Notes under the pieces: generated by a model
Databases searched by the model: none
The model's input: the letters and a program-made list of their open reading frames with translations, nothing else
Told to the model about the DNA's origin: nothing
From: Chryseobacterium sp. T16E-39
GTDB taxonomy: Bacteria; Bacteroidota; Bacteroidia; Flavobacteriales; Weeksellaceae
Direction: 5' to 3'
Assembly (NCBI RefSeq): GCF_002216065.1
Contig: NZ_CP022282.1
Span: forward strand, 62,001-126,000
Length of the DNA: 64,000 bases
In this document: piece by piece, positions 9,095 to 18,141 of the stretch
Layout: each line of letters begins with the position of its first letter
Position numbering within the stretch: the stretch's first letter is position 1
Position numbers and translations under genes: made by a program

Positions 9095-10618
9095 ATGTCA
9101 AAAATTTGGGTTAAAAAACCAATGAGCGCTTATGAAGCTGATATTAAGAAAAGCGAGCTGAAAAAAGTTCTTGGTAAATGGAGCTTGACGGCAATAGGAG
9201 TTGGTGCTATTATTGGGGGGGGGATCTTTGTTCTTACTGGAACCGGTGCTTATTTTCATGCAGGCCCAGCACTTGCAATTTCTTTTATAGTAGCAGGTAT
9301 TGCTTGTATTTTTGCAGCGTTGTGTTATGCAGAATTTGCTTCCATTATTCCTGTTGAAGGTTCTGCATATGCTTATGCGTACGGAACTGTAGGTGAAATT
9401 TTTGCATGGGCAATGGGGTGGTGTCTTATTTTGGAATATGCCATGGCAAGTATGGCAGTTTCGGTAAGTTGGTCAGGATACTTTACCAAATTTTTGAAGA
9501 TTTTCGGAATTCATTTACCTTCATATCTTACCTCTGATCCTGCAAGTTATACAGGAGAAGGGTTCTCTATGAATTTGCCAGCGTTTATTCTTGTTTTGCT
9601 GATTACTGCATTATTGGTAAAGGGAACAAAAGAAGCTGCTAGCGCAAATAATTTGATTGTCGTAATGAAAACTTCTGCTGTTATTTTTGTTATTATAGCA
9701 GGAGCTTATATAATTTTTTCTAGTCCTGAACTTTATAATGCTGCTGATGGGGTTAAAAACTGGAAGCCATTTATTCCAGATCAGACAATGATTAAAAACC
9801 CCGAAGGCCAAATGGTTTCTGCATATGGTCTTAAAGGGATTATTTCAGGAGCTGCGGCAATATTTTTTGCCTATATTGGTTTTGATGCTGTATCCACTCA
9901 GGCTGGAGAAGCGATTAACCCTAAGAAAGATGTACCTTTTGCTATCATCACTTCATTGTTAGTATGTACAGCTTTATATATTTGTGTATCTCTTGTATTA
10001 ACTGGAATGATACATTATTCCGATTTCAATCCGGAAGGAAAATTTCCTGATGCGATTAAAGCTCCTGTAGCCTATGCTTTTGAAATTGCTGGAAAACACT
10101 GGGCCAGTAATGTTGTAACCATTGCCGCTACTGTAGGATTAATTTCTGTAGTAATGGTAATGATGATGGGACAATCGAGAATTTTTATCGGAATGTCAAA
10201 AGATGGGTTGATTCCTAAATTTTTTGGTGAACTTCACCCAAAAACAAAAACACCTTATAAGGGTATAATTTTACTAGGAATAGTAGTTGCATTTATCGCT
10301 GCACTTACTCCTATTTCTACCTTGGCTGACATGACAAGTTTTGGGACTTTATTTGCATTTACATTGGTTTGTATCGCAGTTTGGATCATGAGAAAAAAAG
10401 AACCGAACATTATACGACCATTCAAAGTGCCGGCTTATAAGATAATTGTTGGATTGGGAGTACTCATAAATGTATACTTGATCCTGAACCTAAGTACTCA
10501 TGCATTAGAGCTTTCAGCTATTTGGTTATTCTTTGGAGGTTTGGTTTATTTCTTCTATGGAAGATCAAACAGCAAATTAAATAATCCTGAAAAATATCAA
10601 AATCAAAATAATAATTAA
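9095..10618 (+). CDS. Amino acid permease (APC superfamily, CAT-like)
   Basis: A 507-residue inner-membrane protein with about 12-13 predicted transmembrane segments. The N-terminal segment TAIGVGAIIGGGIFVLTG is the glycine-rich TM1 motif of APC transporters, and FFAYIGFDAVSTQAGEAINPKKDVPFAI is the conserved TM6-loop region seen in cationic amino acid permeases. The start ATG at 9095 follows an AT-rich promoter region. It ends at a compact terminator and stands alone. Substrate cannot be determined from sequence. Confidence 0.9.
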   Translation: MSKIWVKKPMSAYEADIKKSELKKVLGKWSLTAIGVGAIIGGGIFVLTGTGAYFHAGPALAISFIVAGIACIFAALCYAEFASIIPVEGSAYAYAYGTVGEIFAWAMGWCLILEYAMASMAVSVSWSGYFTKFLKIFGIHLPSYLTSDPASYTGEGFSMNLPAFILVLLITALLVKGTKEAASANNLIVVMKTSAVIFVIIAGAYIIFSSPELYNAADGVKNWKPFIPDQTMIKNPEGQMVSAYGLKGIISGAAAIFFAYIGFDAVSTQAGEAINPKKDVPFAIITSLLVCTALYICVSLVLTGMIHYSDFNPEGKFPDAIKAPVAYAFEIAGKHWASNVVTIAATVGLISVVMVMMMGQSRIFIGMSKDGLIPKFFGELHPKTKTPYKGIILLGIVVAFIAALTPISTLADMTSFGTLFAFTLVCIAVWIMRKKEPNIIRPFKVPAYKIIVGLGVLINVYLILNLSTHALELSAIWLFFGGLVYFFYGRSNSKLNNPEKYQNQNNN

Positions 10619-10623
10619 TACAT

Positions 10624-10650
10624 AACCCGCTTCGGCGGGTTTTTATTTTT
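10624..10650 (+). terminator. Intrinsic terminator with TTCG tetraloop
   Basis: The stem AACCCGC / GCGGGTT (10624-10630 with 10635-10641) is closed by a TTCG loop and followed by a T-run. It ends the permease transcript. Confidence 0.9.
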
Positions 10651-10651
10651 G
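10644..10651 (+). promoter_or_regulatory. -7 box overlapping the upstream terminator T-run
   Basis: TATTTTTG matches TAnnTTTG and lies 6 bp before the ATG at 10658. The same bases form the U-tract of the permease terminator, and the downstream mRNA would be essentially leaderless. Confidence 0.45.
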
Positions 10652-10657
10652 CATACT

Positions 10658-11671
10658 ATGAAAAAAATATTCTCCTTATTATTTGCTTTTGTTGGAATGT
10701 TGATATTCTCTCAACAAATAGAAAGTTTTACAACAATTTTTAATGATAAAATAAGTATACGGGCTTTTCAGATTTGGGATCAAAAAATATGGTATACAGG
10801 AACAGGGACTAAATTTGGTTTTGTGGATTTAAAAGATTCTAAAAATCAAAAGCAGATTTTATTATCGGACAAGAAGTTAGAGTTCAGAACGCTGGCTCAA
10901 AATAAAAGTTCTTTTTATGCAATTAATGTTTTAAGCCCTGCTTATTTTTTTGAAATAGATAAGAAAGATCTGAAATCAAAAGTAGTATATCAGGATACCG
11001 TGAAAACGGCATTTTATGATGCTTTACATGTTGTGAATGATCATCTTGCCTATAGTTTTAGTGATTCTGATGATACTAATTCTTTAAAATTGGCTGTTTT
11101 AAAGAATGGAAAATGGGACTCATTTAAAAATGAAGTGGTTTTAAACAAAGGGGAAGCCGCTTTTGCAGCGAGTAACACCAATATAGCTTCCACTAAAAAA
11201 TATGTTTGGATTGCTACGGGTGGGAAAGCCTCAAGAATATTAAGACTGAATTCTGCAACGGGAAAGATTGAAGTTTTTGATACACCTTTTATTCAGGGAG
11301 AATCTTCACAAGGAATGTATTCTATAGACTTCTACAACGATCAGTTTGGAATTGCAGTAGGAGGAGATTATACCAAACAGGCTGATAATATAAATAATAT
11401 TGCCACGACAAATGACGGTGGAAAAACATGGCAAATTCAGGCATCAGGAGCTAATGCCGGTTATGCAACATGTGTGAAAATAAGACCAGGTTCCGGAGGA
11501 AAAGAAATACTTAGTGTGGGCGATCAGCACATCAGTTATTCTGCTGATTTCGGGAAAACATGGAAAAAGATCTCTGATGAAAAAAATCTGTATGTCTGCG
11601 AGTGGATAGATTGTAATTCTTTCGCAGTAGCGGGCAAAGATAGAATTGCGGTTGTGAAATTAAAATTTTAA
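10658..11671 (+). CDS. Secreted beta-propeller (YCF48/BNR-like) protein
   Basis: A 337-residue protein from the ATG at 10658; a TTG start at 10649 is rejected because it lies in the terminator T-run. A signal peptide (about residues 1-19, MLIFSQQ) precedes repeated blade-like segments. These include TNDGGKTWQIQASG and YSADFGKTWKKISD, the Asp-box-like GKTW signatures of YCF48/BNR propellers. No T9SS sorting domain is visible at the C-terminus. Homologues are often labelled oxidoreductase without biochemical support. Function is unknown and periplasmic location is inferred. Confidence 0.72.
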   Translation: MKKIFSLLFAFVGMLIFSQQIESFTTIFNDKISIRAFQIWDQKIWYTGTGTKFGFVDLKDSKNQKQILLSDKKLEFRTLAQNKSSFYAINVLSPAYFFEIDKKDLKSKVVYQDTVKTAFYDALHVVNDHLAYSFSDSDDTNSLKLAVLKNGKWDSFKNEVVLNKGEAAFAASNTNIASTKKYVWIATGGKASRILRLNSATGKIEVFDTPFIQGESSQGMYSIDFYNDQFGIAVGGDYTKQADNINNIATTNDGGKTWQIQASGANAGYATCVKIRPGSGGKEILSVGDQHISYSADFGKTWKKISDEKNLYVCEWIDCNSFAVAGKDRIAVVKLKF

Positions 11672-11892
11672 ATTTTCAGTATAGAGGATATCACTGATAA
11701 TACTTCTGCTTATTGCATTCTTCAGTTTACCTTTGACGGGAATTTCGAATATAAAACAGAAGAATAATAGTTTTCTGCTTTAGTGGAAAAATAAGTTTAA
11801 AAGAAACTTTGCAGGCAGAGTATTTAGACTCATTATAAATTTCGAAAATAAACCCTAATATAATTCATGATTCAAAATTCATAAGTTATAGT

Positions 11893-11928
11893 TAATTTTG
11901 TAGAATGAAATTCTTTTTGAATTTCATT
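11893..11928 (+). promoter_or_regulatory. hemN -7 box and 5'-UTR hairpin
   Basis: TAATTTTG (11893-11900) fits the -7 consensus. A 10-bp inverted repeat (11904-11913 with 11919-11928, loop TTTTT) begins within a few bases of the expected transcript start. The hairpin would cap the 5' end of a roughly 50-nt leader before the hemN ATG. Confidence 0.4.
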
Positions 11929-11955
11929 TGATCTATAAAAATTTAAAATTTTTAA

Positions 11956-13314
11956 ATGAACTCTTTAATTGATAAATATAATATTCCAGGACCACGTTAT
12001 ACGTCTTATCCCACCGTTCCGTATTGGGATGAAAGTACATTTTCTCCAGAAAAATGGAAGGATAGTGTTATAAGGTCTTTTCATGAAAGTAATGCTGCGG
12101 AAGGAATTTCTATTTATATTCATTTGCCTTTTTGTGAGGCTCTTTGTACTTTTTGTGCATGTCATAAGCGCATTACCAAACAGCATAGCGTTGAAACCCC
12201 TTATCTTGAAAGTGTTTTAAAGGAATGGCAGCTTTATCTTCAGCTATTTGATGAGAAACCCAAATTAAAGGAACTTCACCTGGGGGGTGGAACTCCGACA
12301 TTTTTCTCTCCTAAGAATTTAAAAGCTTTATTAGAAGGGATATTTGAAACCGTAGAAATTGCTGAACATCCAGAATTTTCTTTTGAAGGACATCCTAATA
12401 ATACGACCAGAGAGCATCTTCAGACATTATATGACCTTGGCTTTAGAAGAGTAAGCTTTGGTGTGCAGGATTATGATCCAAAAGTTCAAAAAGCGATTAA
12501 CAGGATTCAGCCTTTTGAAAAAGTAAAAGAAGTAACAGAATTGGCAAGAGAAATTGGATATGGAGGGATAAGCCATGATTTGGTTTTTGGACTTCCTCAT
12601 CAGCATTGGGATGCCATGGAGTATACGATTCGCAAAACATTAGAATTGAAACCGGACCGACTAGCCTTCTACTCTTATGCACATGTTCCATGGGTAAAAG
12701 GAGTTGGGCAAAGAGGTTTTGATGAAAATGACCTGCCTAGTGGAGAGGAAAAAAGAAGATTGTATGAAGATGGGAAAAGCCTCTTGGAAGAACTGGGATA
12801 CATTGAAGTTGGAATGGATCATTTCGCCTTAGAGCATGATGATTTATACCAGTCTTTAATCCAGAAAAAACTACACAGGAATTTTATGGGATATACATCA
12901 AGCAAAACCCAATTAATGGTAGGACTTGGAATGTCCTCAATTTCTGATTCCTGGTACGCCTTTGCCCAGAATGTAAAAACTGTTGAAGAATACCAGAAGA
13001 TCGTTGAAGAAGGAGAAATTCCGGTGGTAAAAGGACATATTTTAAATCAGGAAGATTTAATTGTAAGAAGGCATATTTTAAATCTGATGTGCCAGCTGGA
13101 AACTACCTGGGATATTCAGAACTCTTTTCCTGAGTTAGATAATGCATTGGAAATGCTTAAGGAAATGGAAAAAGATGAGTTGGTGGAGATTAATGATCAT
13201 CAAATAAAAATTACAGAAAAGGGGAGAGCCTTTACCCGAAATGTAGCGATGGTATTTGATCTTAGGATGATGCGAAATAAACCTGAAACCAGAATTTTTT
13301 CAATGACCATCTAA
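11956..13314 (+). CDS. hemN: Oxygen-independent coproporphyrinogen III oxidase
   Basis: A 452-residue radical-SAM enzyme, which matches full-length HemN rather than the shorter HemW. The iron-sulfur motif is CEALCTFCAC: Cys60, Cys64 and Cys67 bind the [4Fe-4S] cluster, and Cys69 completes the HemN-type CxxxCxxCxC pattern. The N-terminal PGPRYTSYPTVPYW motif and the LHLGGGTPTF glycine motif are present. It decarboxylates coproporphyrinogen III to protoporphyrinogen IX without oxygen in heme synthesis. It stands alone between a promoter-like box and a terminator. Confidence 0.95.
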   Translation: MNSLIDKYNIPGPRYTSYPTVPYWDESTFSPEKWKDSVIRSFHESNAAEGISIYIHLPFCEALCTFCACHKRITKQHSVETPYLESVLKEWQLYLQLFDEKPKLKELHLGGGTPTFFSPKNLKALLEGIFETVEIAEHPEFSFEGHPNNTTREHLQTLYDLGFRRVSFGVQDYDPKVQKAINRIQPFEKVKEVTELAREIGYGGISHDLVFGLPHQHWDAMEYTIRKTLELKPDRLAFYSYAHVPWVKGVGQRGFDENDLPSGEEKRRLYEDGKSLLEELGYIEVGMDHFALEHDDLYQSLIQKKLHRNFMGYTSSKTQLMVGLGMSSISDSWYAFAQNVKTVEEYQKIVEEGEIPVVKGHILNQEDLIVRRHILNLMCQLETTWDIQNSFPELDNALEMLKEMEKDELVEINDHQIKITEKGRAFTRNVAMVFDLRMMRNKPETRIFSMTI

Positions 13315-13350
13315 TTAGTCCGATTTATATCTTTTCAAAGAATATTATAA

Positions 13351-13382
13351 AAGCCTCAACATAATCGATTGAGGCTTTGTTT
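13351..13382 (+). terminator. Intrinsic terminator after hemN
   Basis: The 9-bp stem AAGCCTCAA / TTGAGGCTT (13351-13359 with 13369-13377) is followed by TGTTTT. It also faces the convergent downstream gene. Confidence 0.75.
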
Positions 13383-13390
13383 TATGGGCT

Positions 13391-14755
13391 TTATTGGATT
13401 ATTAGTTTTTGGCTGTAGGATTTTAGTTCCCCGGATTTTATGTTGATGTAATATACACCTGCAGGGAGTTTTGATATATCGATGCTGTTATCACTATTGA
13501 TCTTCATCTGATCAAGAACTCTTCCTTCTGGGCTTATGATTTCGGTAGAAAAATTTTGATTTTTTAGCCCGCTAATGAATACTTTTTTAGAAGCAGGATT
13601 TGGATATATTTTTATTTTGCTTAAATTGTTGTTCTCTTGGGTAGAAAGTGTTCCGCTTGTAATTTTGTAAATTTTTCCACTATTAACAGCGGCTACGTAT
13701 AATCCTTTCTGATTGTCCTGACCGAAGCTTGAAAAGCCGTTGCCAGGATATGCGGTACTCCATGTGATCGAGTTATCTGGGCTCAGTATTCCAATCTGAT
13801 CAGAACAGTAATCTGCGAAAAAATATTTTCCCTGCAATGCAGGATAAAGATTTCCCCTGTAAACGTATCCTCCGGTTATGGAACATCTTCCTCCAGAATG
13901 ATTATATACAGCCACCGGAAATGTCATCGTTGATGAACTTGCGCATCCGTTCGTATTGTAAGCTGTATTCCCCTCATAACATCTCCAGCCGTAATTAATT
14001 CCTGCTGTTGAGATAGGGTTTCTGTTGATTTCTTCAATCTGGCCCTGGCCAACATCAGCAATCATTGCATTTCCTGTGGTAAGATCAAAAGAAAATTTCC
14101 ATGCATTTCTAAGGCCATAAGCCCACACTTCATCTGCACCATCAACTCCTACGAAAGGATTATCAGCAGGAATGTTGTACGCATTGGTTGAGTTGATGTC
14201 AATACGAAGCATTTTTCCGAGGAGAACATTTTTATTTTGTGAATTGTTATTAGGATCTCCTCCGCTGCCGCCGTCACCGGTTACGATCCATAAATTTCCA
14301 TCAGGTGCAAAATGAATACTTCCACCATTATGGTTGTCAAATGGTTTTGGAATATTTAATATTATTTTTTCAGAAGCAGGATTGGCTACATTGGGATCAG
14401 AGCTACTTACTGTATATCGGGCAACCGTAATATTTCCCGTTGAAGTAGCATTGTAATACACAAAAAAATAACCATTTGTACTGTACTGTTGATGGAAAGC
14501 CAGTCCTAAAAGACCCCTTTCTCCGCCATAAAGAACTTTGCTGCTAATATTTAAAAAATTAGTAGCATTAATAGTCCCGGTAGGTTGAATAATTTTTATA
14601 ATTCCGTTCTGCTGCACTGCGAATAACCGGCTGTCATTAGCATTAGTAATTTCGACTGGGCTAGTAAGCCCGCTTGCAAATTCTTCCAGATTTATAGACT
14701 GTGAATTAAGAAATAAGGAAGAAAAAATACTTGCCGTAAAAAGTAAAGTTTTCAT
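13391..14755 (-). CDS. Secreted PQQ-dependent sugar dehydrogenase-like protein with T9SS type A sorting domain
   Basis: A 454-residue protein from the ATG at 14755; a TTG at 14827 would add an implausible N-terminus before the signal peptide. The signal peptide is followed by a glucose/sorbosone dehydrogenase propeller. Its landmarks are ERGLLGLAFHQQY, FDNHNGGSIHFAPDGNLWIVTGDGG and VWAYGLRNAWKFSFD. A C-terminal domain of about 75 residues (KIYPNPASKKVFISG ... GVYYINIKSG) is the signal for type IX secretion, so the enzyme is probably surface-attached or released. The family oxidises aldoses or related sugars using PQQ. No PQQ biosynthesis gene is in the window. Confidence 0.88.
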   Translation of the reverse strand: MKTLLFTASIFSSLFLNSQSINLEEFASGLTSPVEITNANDSRLFAVQQNGIIKIIQPTGTINATNFLNISSKVLYGGERGLLGLAFHQQYSTNGYFFVYYNATSTGNITVARYTVSSSDPNVANPASEKIILNIPKPFDNHNGGSIHFAPDGNLWIVTGDGGSGGDPNNNSQNKNVLLGKMLRIDINSTNAYNIPADNPFVGVDGADEVWAYGLRNAWKFSFDLTTGNAMIADVGQGQIEEINRNPISTAGINYGWRCYEGNTAYNTNGCASSSTMTFPVAVYNHSGGRCSITGGYVYRGNLYPALQGKYFFADYCSDQIGILSPDNSITWSTAYPGNGFSSFGQDNQKGLYVAAVNSGKIYKITSGTLSTQENNNLSKIKIYPNPASKKVFISGLKNQNFSTEIISPEGRVLDQMKINSDNSIDISKLPAGVYYINIKSGELKSYSQKLIIQ

Positions 14756-14934
14756 AATATTTTGATATTTAGTGTATTGTGAAGTTAGTGAAAAACAGCT
14801 AGTAATCAAAATTTGAAAAATTAACAAATTATTGCCTTAAAATTGATAAATCTTAAATGGAAGTCAAGTTGTCGATATATCTGAAAATAAACCATTTCTG
14901 TTATTGAAAGTTCATAAAATATAAAGAAAATCAT

Positions 14935-14942
14935 TATATTTG
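14935..14942 (+). promoter_or_regulatory. Putative -7 box for secDF
   Basis: TATATTTG matches TAnnTTTG and lies 29 bp before the secDF ATG. No convincing TTTG was found at the -33 spacing. Confidence 0.45.
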
Positions 14943-14971
14943 CCGACTTAATTTAACGTAGTTATAACAAA

Positions 14972-17866
14972 ATGCAAGGAAAAGGACTTATTACAATTGT
15001 TGCTATTGTACTGGGGTTGATTTGCTTAAATGAGCTTATACCAACCTGGTACGCCAGCAAAATTGAATCGCAGATTGAAGCTGCGAACGGAAACGAGAAA
15101 GAGATCAAACGACTAAAAGAAGATACTCTTAATCTTGGTTATACAAAGCTTTATTATTCTAAAGCGAAAGACAAAGAAATGAAACTTGGTCTTGACTTGA
15201 AAGGAGGGATCAACGTTCTTTTGGAGATCAACCAAAGAGATTTAGTGAGTGATTTAACCAATTACTCTTCTAATCCTGTTCTAATCGAAGCTTTAAATAA
15301 AACTGACGAAGTTCAGAAAAATTCTACTAAAGCTTATGTTGATAATTTCTTCGATCAGTTTGAAGCACTTAACAAAGCAAAGGGAACAAATCTTAAACTT
15401 GCAGATCCGGAAATATTCGGAAACACTAATCTTACAGAGATTAAGTATAATACCACTGATGAGCAGGTAAAAAGTATTGTTAAAAGAAGAATTGATGCTT
15501 CTGTAGGTACTGCTTTTGAGGTCATCAGAACGAGAATTGATAAAATGGGGGCTGTACAGCCGAATGTTCAAAGAGTACCTGGAACCGCAAGGATTTCTGT
15601 TGAAATGCCTGGTATGAAAGACATTGATAAGGTTAAGAAAATGCTTCAGACTTCTGCAAAACTTCAGTTTTGGGAAGTACAGCAGGTTCCTGAAATTGGA
15701 CCTTATTTCCAGACTTTAACTGCTATGATTGCAGCAAAAGGTGATTCTATGGGAGTTGCAAAGAATGTAAACTTCATGAATCTTTTGCATTTGGACAAGT
15801 TAAGAACCAATGGGGTTGCAAACATCAAATTGTCTGATACAGCGGTTGTCAATAAAATTTTAAATAGCAAAGTAGGTCAGGCTTTACGTCCTGCCAATAT
15901 TAAATATACCCAATTCATGTGGGGTTACAAACCTGAAGCTACAGATCCTGAAAGTCTTGTATTGTATGCGATCAGAGGGAATATCAACCAAAAAGCACCT
16001 GTAGACGGTGCTGTTGAAACAGCTAGTATCAGTTATGACGAGCTGGGAAGAGTAGTGGTTGATATGCAGATGGATTCTAAAGGAGCTAAAGAATGGAAGA
16101 CATTAACAGAAAAAAATGTTAATAAACCAGTTGCTGTAACTCTTGATAACAGAGTGTATACTGCTCCAAATGTTGTAAACGCTATTCCTAACGGTAGAAC
16201 TCAGATCTCTGGTAACTTCTCTCAGGAAGAAGCTAAAGAATTGGTTGATGTATTAGGTGCAGGTAAATTACCAGCGGGAGCTAAAGTCGTTCAGGCTACA
16301 CAGGTAGGACCTTCTCTAGGGCAGGAGTCTATCGATGCAGGGATGATTTCTTTCGGTATAGCATTTTTAGTAATTATTGTTTATATCATTTTCTATTATG
16401 GTGGTGCAGGTGTATTCGCTGTAATTGCAATGATCATTAACTTGTTCTACATTTTCGGAATTATGGATTCCGTAGATGCTACACTTACGCTTCCTGGTAT
16501 TGCAGGTATTGTTCTTACAATGGCCATGGCAGTTGATACGAACGTAATTATCTATGAAAGAACCAAAGAAGAATTATTTGCAGGAAAGAGCATCTTGGAA
16601 GCCTATAAAGATGGTTTCAAACATGCTTTAAGTGCTATTGTTGATGGTCACTTAACTACATTATTAACTGCAGGAGTACTTTTCCTTTTTGGAACAGGAC
16701 CTATTAAAGGTTTTGCTTTAACTTTAGGTATTGGTATCTTAATGACTTTCTTTACTTCGGTATTGATTTCAAGAACAATGATCTTCTCCAGATTAAATAA
16801 AGGAAAACAACTTTCTGTTTGGACTGCTCCTACGAAAAACCTATTCAGAAATACCTGGATTGACTTTATCGGAAAAAGAAGATATGCTTATATTATTTCT
16901 CTAGTATTAACAGTAATCAGTATTGGTTCAATTTTTATCCACGGATTTAAATATGGAATTGATTTTACCGGTGGTAGAAACTATGTGGTAAGATTTGATA
17001 AAGATGTAAATGCAGAAGATATTGAGCAGAATTTAGTGAAAATATTCAAAACTGAAGATGGTAAAAATTCTTCTGTTGAAGCTAAAACTTTTGGGAACTC
17101 AAAACAATTGAAGATCTCTACTGATTACCTTATTGATGATGAGTCTCTAAAAGCTGACCAGACTGTTGAGCAAAAATTATATGAAGGATTAAAGGCTAGC
17201 TTACCAGCTAAAATCTCTCTACATGATTTTAAATCTGCAGATAAAGACCATGCCGGGATTATTTCTTCTGAGAAAGTAGGACCTACGGTTGCAGATGATA
17301 TTAAAACTCATGGTATTCTGGCTGTTGTTGCAGCTTTAGGGGGGATCTTTATTTATATCTTGATAAGATTTAGAAAATGGCAATTCTCTCTAGGTGCGGT
17401 AGCGGCATTGTTCCACGATGCGGTAATTATTTTGGGAACTTATTCATTGCTTCACAAATATATGCCGTTTAACATGGAAATCAATCAGGATTTCATTGCG
17501 GCTATCTTAACGGTACTAGGGTACTCTATTAATGATACGGTAATTATCTTTGATAGAATTAGAGAGTATTTAAGAGAGAAAAAATCTTTAACATTAGCAG
17601 GATTGTTTGATGATTCAATCTCTAGTACGCTAGGTAGAACATTTAACACTTCATTTACTACAATCCTTGTAATCTTGGCAATCTTCATCTTCGGTGGAGA
17701 TAACTTAAGAGGATTTATGTTTGCAATGTTAATTGGTATCGGATTCGGTACTTATTCATCCATATTCATTGCTTCTGCTATTGCCTATGACTTCCTGAAG
17801 TCAGGGAAAGAGGAAGGTGTACATGGAAAAACGACTTCTAATAAAGAGGTCCTTGCTTCAAAATAA
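14972..17866 (+). CDS. secDF: SecD-SecF fusion, protein translocase accessory subunit
   Basis: A 964-residue fusion of SecD (about residues 1-600) and SecF (about 620-950), the usual arrangement in Bacteroidota. SecD landmarks are LGLDLKGGINVLLEI after the first membrane helix, RTRIDKMGAVQPNVQR, and TMAMAVDTNVIIYERTKEEL in the membrane domain. SecF landmarks are GIDFTGGRNYVVRF and ILTVLGYSINDTVIIFDRIRE. The complex uses the proton gradient to pull secreted proteins through SecYEG. This feeds the periplasm, from which T9SS cargo such as the products at 13.4 and 28.8 kb is passed on. The gene is single and ends at a strong terminator. Confidence 0.96.
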   Translation: MQGKGLITIVAIVLGLICLNELIPTWYASKIESQIEAANGNEKEIKRLKEDTLNLGYTKLYYSKAKDKEMKLGLDLKGGINVLLEINQRDLVSDLTNYSSNPVLIEALNKTDEVQKNSTKAYVDNFFDQFEALNKAKGTNLKLADPEIFGNTNLTEIKYNTTDEQVKSIVKRRIDASVGTAFEVIRTRIDKMGAVQPNVQRVPGTARISVEMPGMKDIDKVKKMLQTSAKLQFWEVQQVPEIGPYFQTLTAMIAAKGDSMGVAKNVNFMNLLHLDKLRTNGVANIKLSDTAVVNKILNSKVGQALRPANIKYTQFMWGYKPEATDPESLVLYAIRGNINQKAPVDGAVETASISYDELGRVVVDMQMDSKGAKEWKTLTEKNVNKPVAVTLDNRVYTAPNVVNAIPNGRTQISGNFSQEEAKELVDVLGAGKLPAGAKVVQATQVGPSLGQESIDAGMISFGIAFLVIIVYIIFYYGGAGVFAVIAMIINLFYIFGIMDSVDATLTLPGIAGIVLTMAMAVDTNVIIYERTKEELFAGKSILEAYKDGFKHALSAIVDGHLTTLLTAGVLFLFGTGPIKGFALTLGIGILMTFFTSVLISRTMIFSRLNKGKQLSVWTAPTKNLFRNTWIDFIGKRRYAYIISLVLTVISIGSIFIHGFKYGIDFTGGRNYVVRFDKDVNAEDIEQNLVKIFKTEDGKNSSVEAKTFGNSKQLKISTDYLIDDESLKADQTVEQKLYEGLKASLPAKISLHDFKSADKDHAGIISSEKVGPTVADDIKTHGILAVVAALGGIFIYILIRFRKWQFSLGAVAALFHDAVIILGTYSLLHKYMPFNMEINQDFIAAILTVLGYSINDTVIIFDRIREYLREKKSLTLAGLFDDSISSTLGRTFNTSFTTILVILAIFIFGGDNLRGFMFAMLIGIGFGTYSSIFIASAIAYDFLKSGKEEGVHGKTTSNKEVLASK

Positions 17867-17882
17867 CTATACTACAATAAAT

Positions 17883-17918
17883 AAAAAAAAGCCTTTCATT
17901 TGAAAGGCTTTTTTTTAT
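17883..17918 (+). terminator. Intrinsic terminator after secDF
   Basis: A 15-bp stem (17883-17897 with 17902-17916, including GCCTTTC/GAAAGGC) has the loop ATTT and a T-run. Confidence 0.9.
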
Positions 17919-17926
17919 TTATTATA

Positions 17927-18068
17927 AAATTGAAAAATCGCTGAATTGAAAAATTGCTTTTATATTGGCTAAAACTTAGAATTCTCTATTTCTTCACCAA
18001 GTATAGAAGCCTTGGATCTCGAATCTTATAATTCATAACTCATAACCCGGAACTCGAACCTCGAACCG
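17927..18068 (+). repeat. Modular dispersed repeat, copy R1 (diverged)
   Basis: It has the same module order as copies R2 (41103-41248, minus) and R3 (44651-44790, plus). An AATTG/ATCG-CTGAATTG word block comes first, then GCTTTTATAT(T/C), a TAGA-TTCTCTATTTCTT-like spacer, and finally a block of GGATCTCGAA- and CTCGAACCTCGAACC-type words. It fills the 223-bp gap between the secDF terminator and the MFS exporter, on the same strand as the exporter. No ORF is present. Confidence 0.65.
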
Positions 18069-18126
18069 TAAATTTTCCGTTTATTAATTATTCATAATTT
18101 AGAATCATTACTGCAGTATATTTCGT

Positions 18127-18134
18127 TATTTTTG
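18127..18134 (+). promoter_or_regulatory. Putative -7 box for the MFS exporter
   Basis: TATTTTTG lies only 7 bp before the ATG at 18142, so transcription would start at or next to the start codon. Confidence 0.45.
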
Positions 18135-18141
18135 CAGAATT

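Noticed and set aside
11660..11860. Minus-strand frames (…GKLKNAISRSIISDILY…) in the gap before hemN that look like a frameshifted relic
   Set aside because: No start codon in frame and two stops interrupt it. The resemblance to coding sequence is suggestive only.
17927..18068. tRNA-like or other structured RNA gene in the secDF-MFS gap
   Set aside because: No cloverleaf or conserved T-loop sequence. The region matches the modular repeat instead.
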